DNA from: Lachnospiraceae bacterium UBA3273
Lineage (GTDB): Bacteria; Bacillota; Clostridia; Lachnospirales; Lachnospiraceae
Assembly: GCA_002362385.1 (NCBI GenBank)
Contig: DEUB01000006.1
Span: 1 to 5,727, forward strand
Reading direction: 5' to 3'
Length of the DNA: 5,727 nucleotides
A program made the position numbers and the translations under genes. How positions within the stretch are numbered: the first letter of the stretch is position 1; the number at the start of each line of letters is the position of its first letter. Below the pieces are notes generated by a model. It worked only from the letters and a program-made list of their open reading frames with translations, had not been told where the DNA came from and did not search any database. Of the stretch, positions 5,400-5,727 are shown in pieces.

Positions 5400-5727
5400 C
5401 TAAATAAAAAATTTTTTTAATCGGGGATATATTTTCTTTAGACGGTTGCGGATAGCGGCTTCGGACACCCTTTCTTCACGGGCAATATCCGTAATCTTCC
5501 GTTCTTCAAAATAGACTTTCTTCACCAGCTCCCTTTGGGATGGGGATAAAGCCTCCATAGCGGAATACAGCCGCGTCATTTCGTCCCGGTATTCCACCGT
5601 CTTTTCCGTATCCTCCGCCGAGGCAAACAGCTCCCCTTCGTAATCCATGCCGTTAAGGGAAACATGGCGGCGGGTCTCCTTCTGTTCGTTGTTGTACTGC
5701 TGTCGGTCTAAATCCAGCAGCATCCCT
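5400..5727 (-). CDS. Sigma-70-family sigma factor of ICE type (5' end outside window)
   Basis: About 109 C-terminal codons are visible, ending KKIYPRLKKFFI and a TAG at 5400-5402. The C-terminal half is a clear sigma region 4: LSPSQRELVKKVYFEERK followed by a helix-turn-helix (ITDIAREERVSEAAIRNRLK) that would contact a -35 element. The upstream stretch (LLDLDRQQYNNEQKETRRHV) is typical of the small sigma-like regulators in Firmicutes integrative conjugative elements. A Met codon at 5723-5721 lies within that conserved stretch, so the real start is probably beyond the window. GC content and codon use (GGC, GCC, CGG) are richer than in the neighbouring IS21 element, consistent with a different origin. 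It probably regulates element genes, including the truncated one downstream. Confidence 0.85.
   Translation of the reverse strand, partial: GMLLDLDRQQYNNEQKETRRHVSLNGMDYEGELFASAEDTEKTVEYRDEMTRLYSAMEALSPSQRELVKKVYFEERKITDIAREERVSEAAIRNRLKKIYPRLKKFFI

Noticed and set aside
5396..5426. A/T palindrome flanked by CCCC and GGGG at the sigma gene stop as a terminator
   Set aside because: The A/T tract is largely coding for the final Lys-Phe-Phe codons and the GC clamp is interrupted by mismatches.

Overview
The window looks like accessory DNA from a gut-type Clostridia, most likely Lachnospiraceae. The reasons are strong AAGGAGG ribosome binding sites, small lipoproteins with Clostridia-style signal peptides, a protein of a family I recall as DUF6033 (common in Lachnospiraceae), and a sigma factor of the type carried by Firmicutes integrative conjugative elements (ICEs). 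Every gene found is on the minus strand, so the window reads right to left.

Right edge (5293-5727): the 3' end of an ICE-type sigma-70-family gene runs in from outside the window. About 80 bases after it a second small gene begins (good ribosome binding site, nine codons) and is cut by an insertion sequence. Centre (2610-5292): a complete, apparently intact 2683-bp IS21-family element with istA (DDE transposase) and istB (AAA+ helper ATPase), which overlap by one base. It has TG...CA termini, 49-bp terminal inverted repeats (45/49 identical) and three 20-bp transposase-binding-type repeats at each end. The flanks show no target-site duplication, and the gene pieces on the two sides do not look like halves of one gene. 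The element therefore probably sits at a deletion or rearrangement junction.

Left of the element (604-2609): the C-terminal tail of a truncated gene, then a hypothetical 182-aa protein, a DUF6033-like 194-aa protein, and a decayed third gene with one in-frame stop and two frameshifts. The two intact genes carry nearly the same 32-base hairpin leader (28/32 identical) just before their ribosome binding sites. This points to shared post-transcriptional control or to duplicated gene modules. Functions are unknown; the small, polar, disordered N-termini without signal peptides would fit cytoplasmic proteins or proteins exported by a flagellar-type route, but that is speculation.

Left edge (1-603): two tandem small lipoprotein genes, a complete 130-aa one and the first 44 codons of another that runs off the window. 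No RNA gene, CRISPR array or replication origin was seen.
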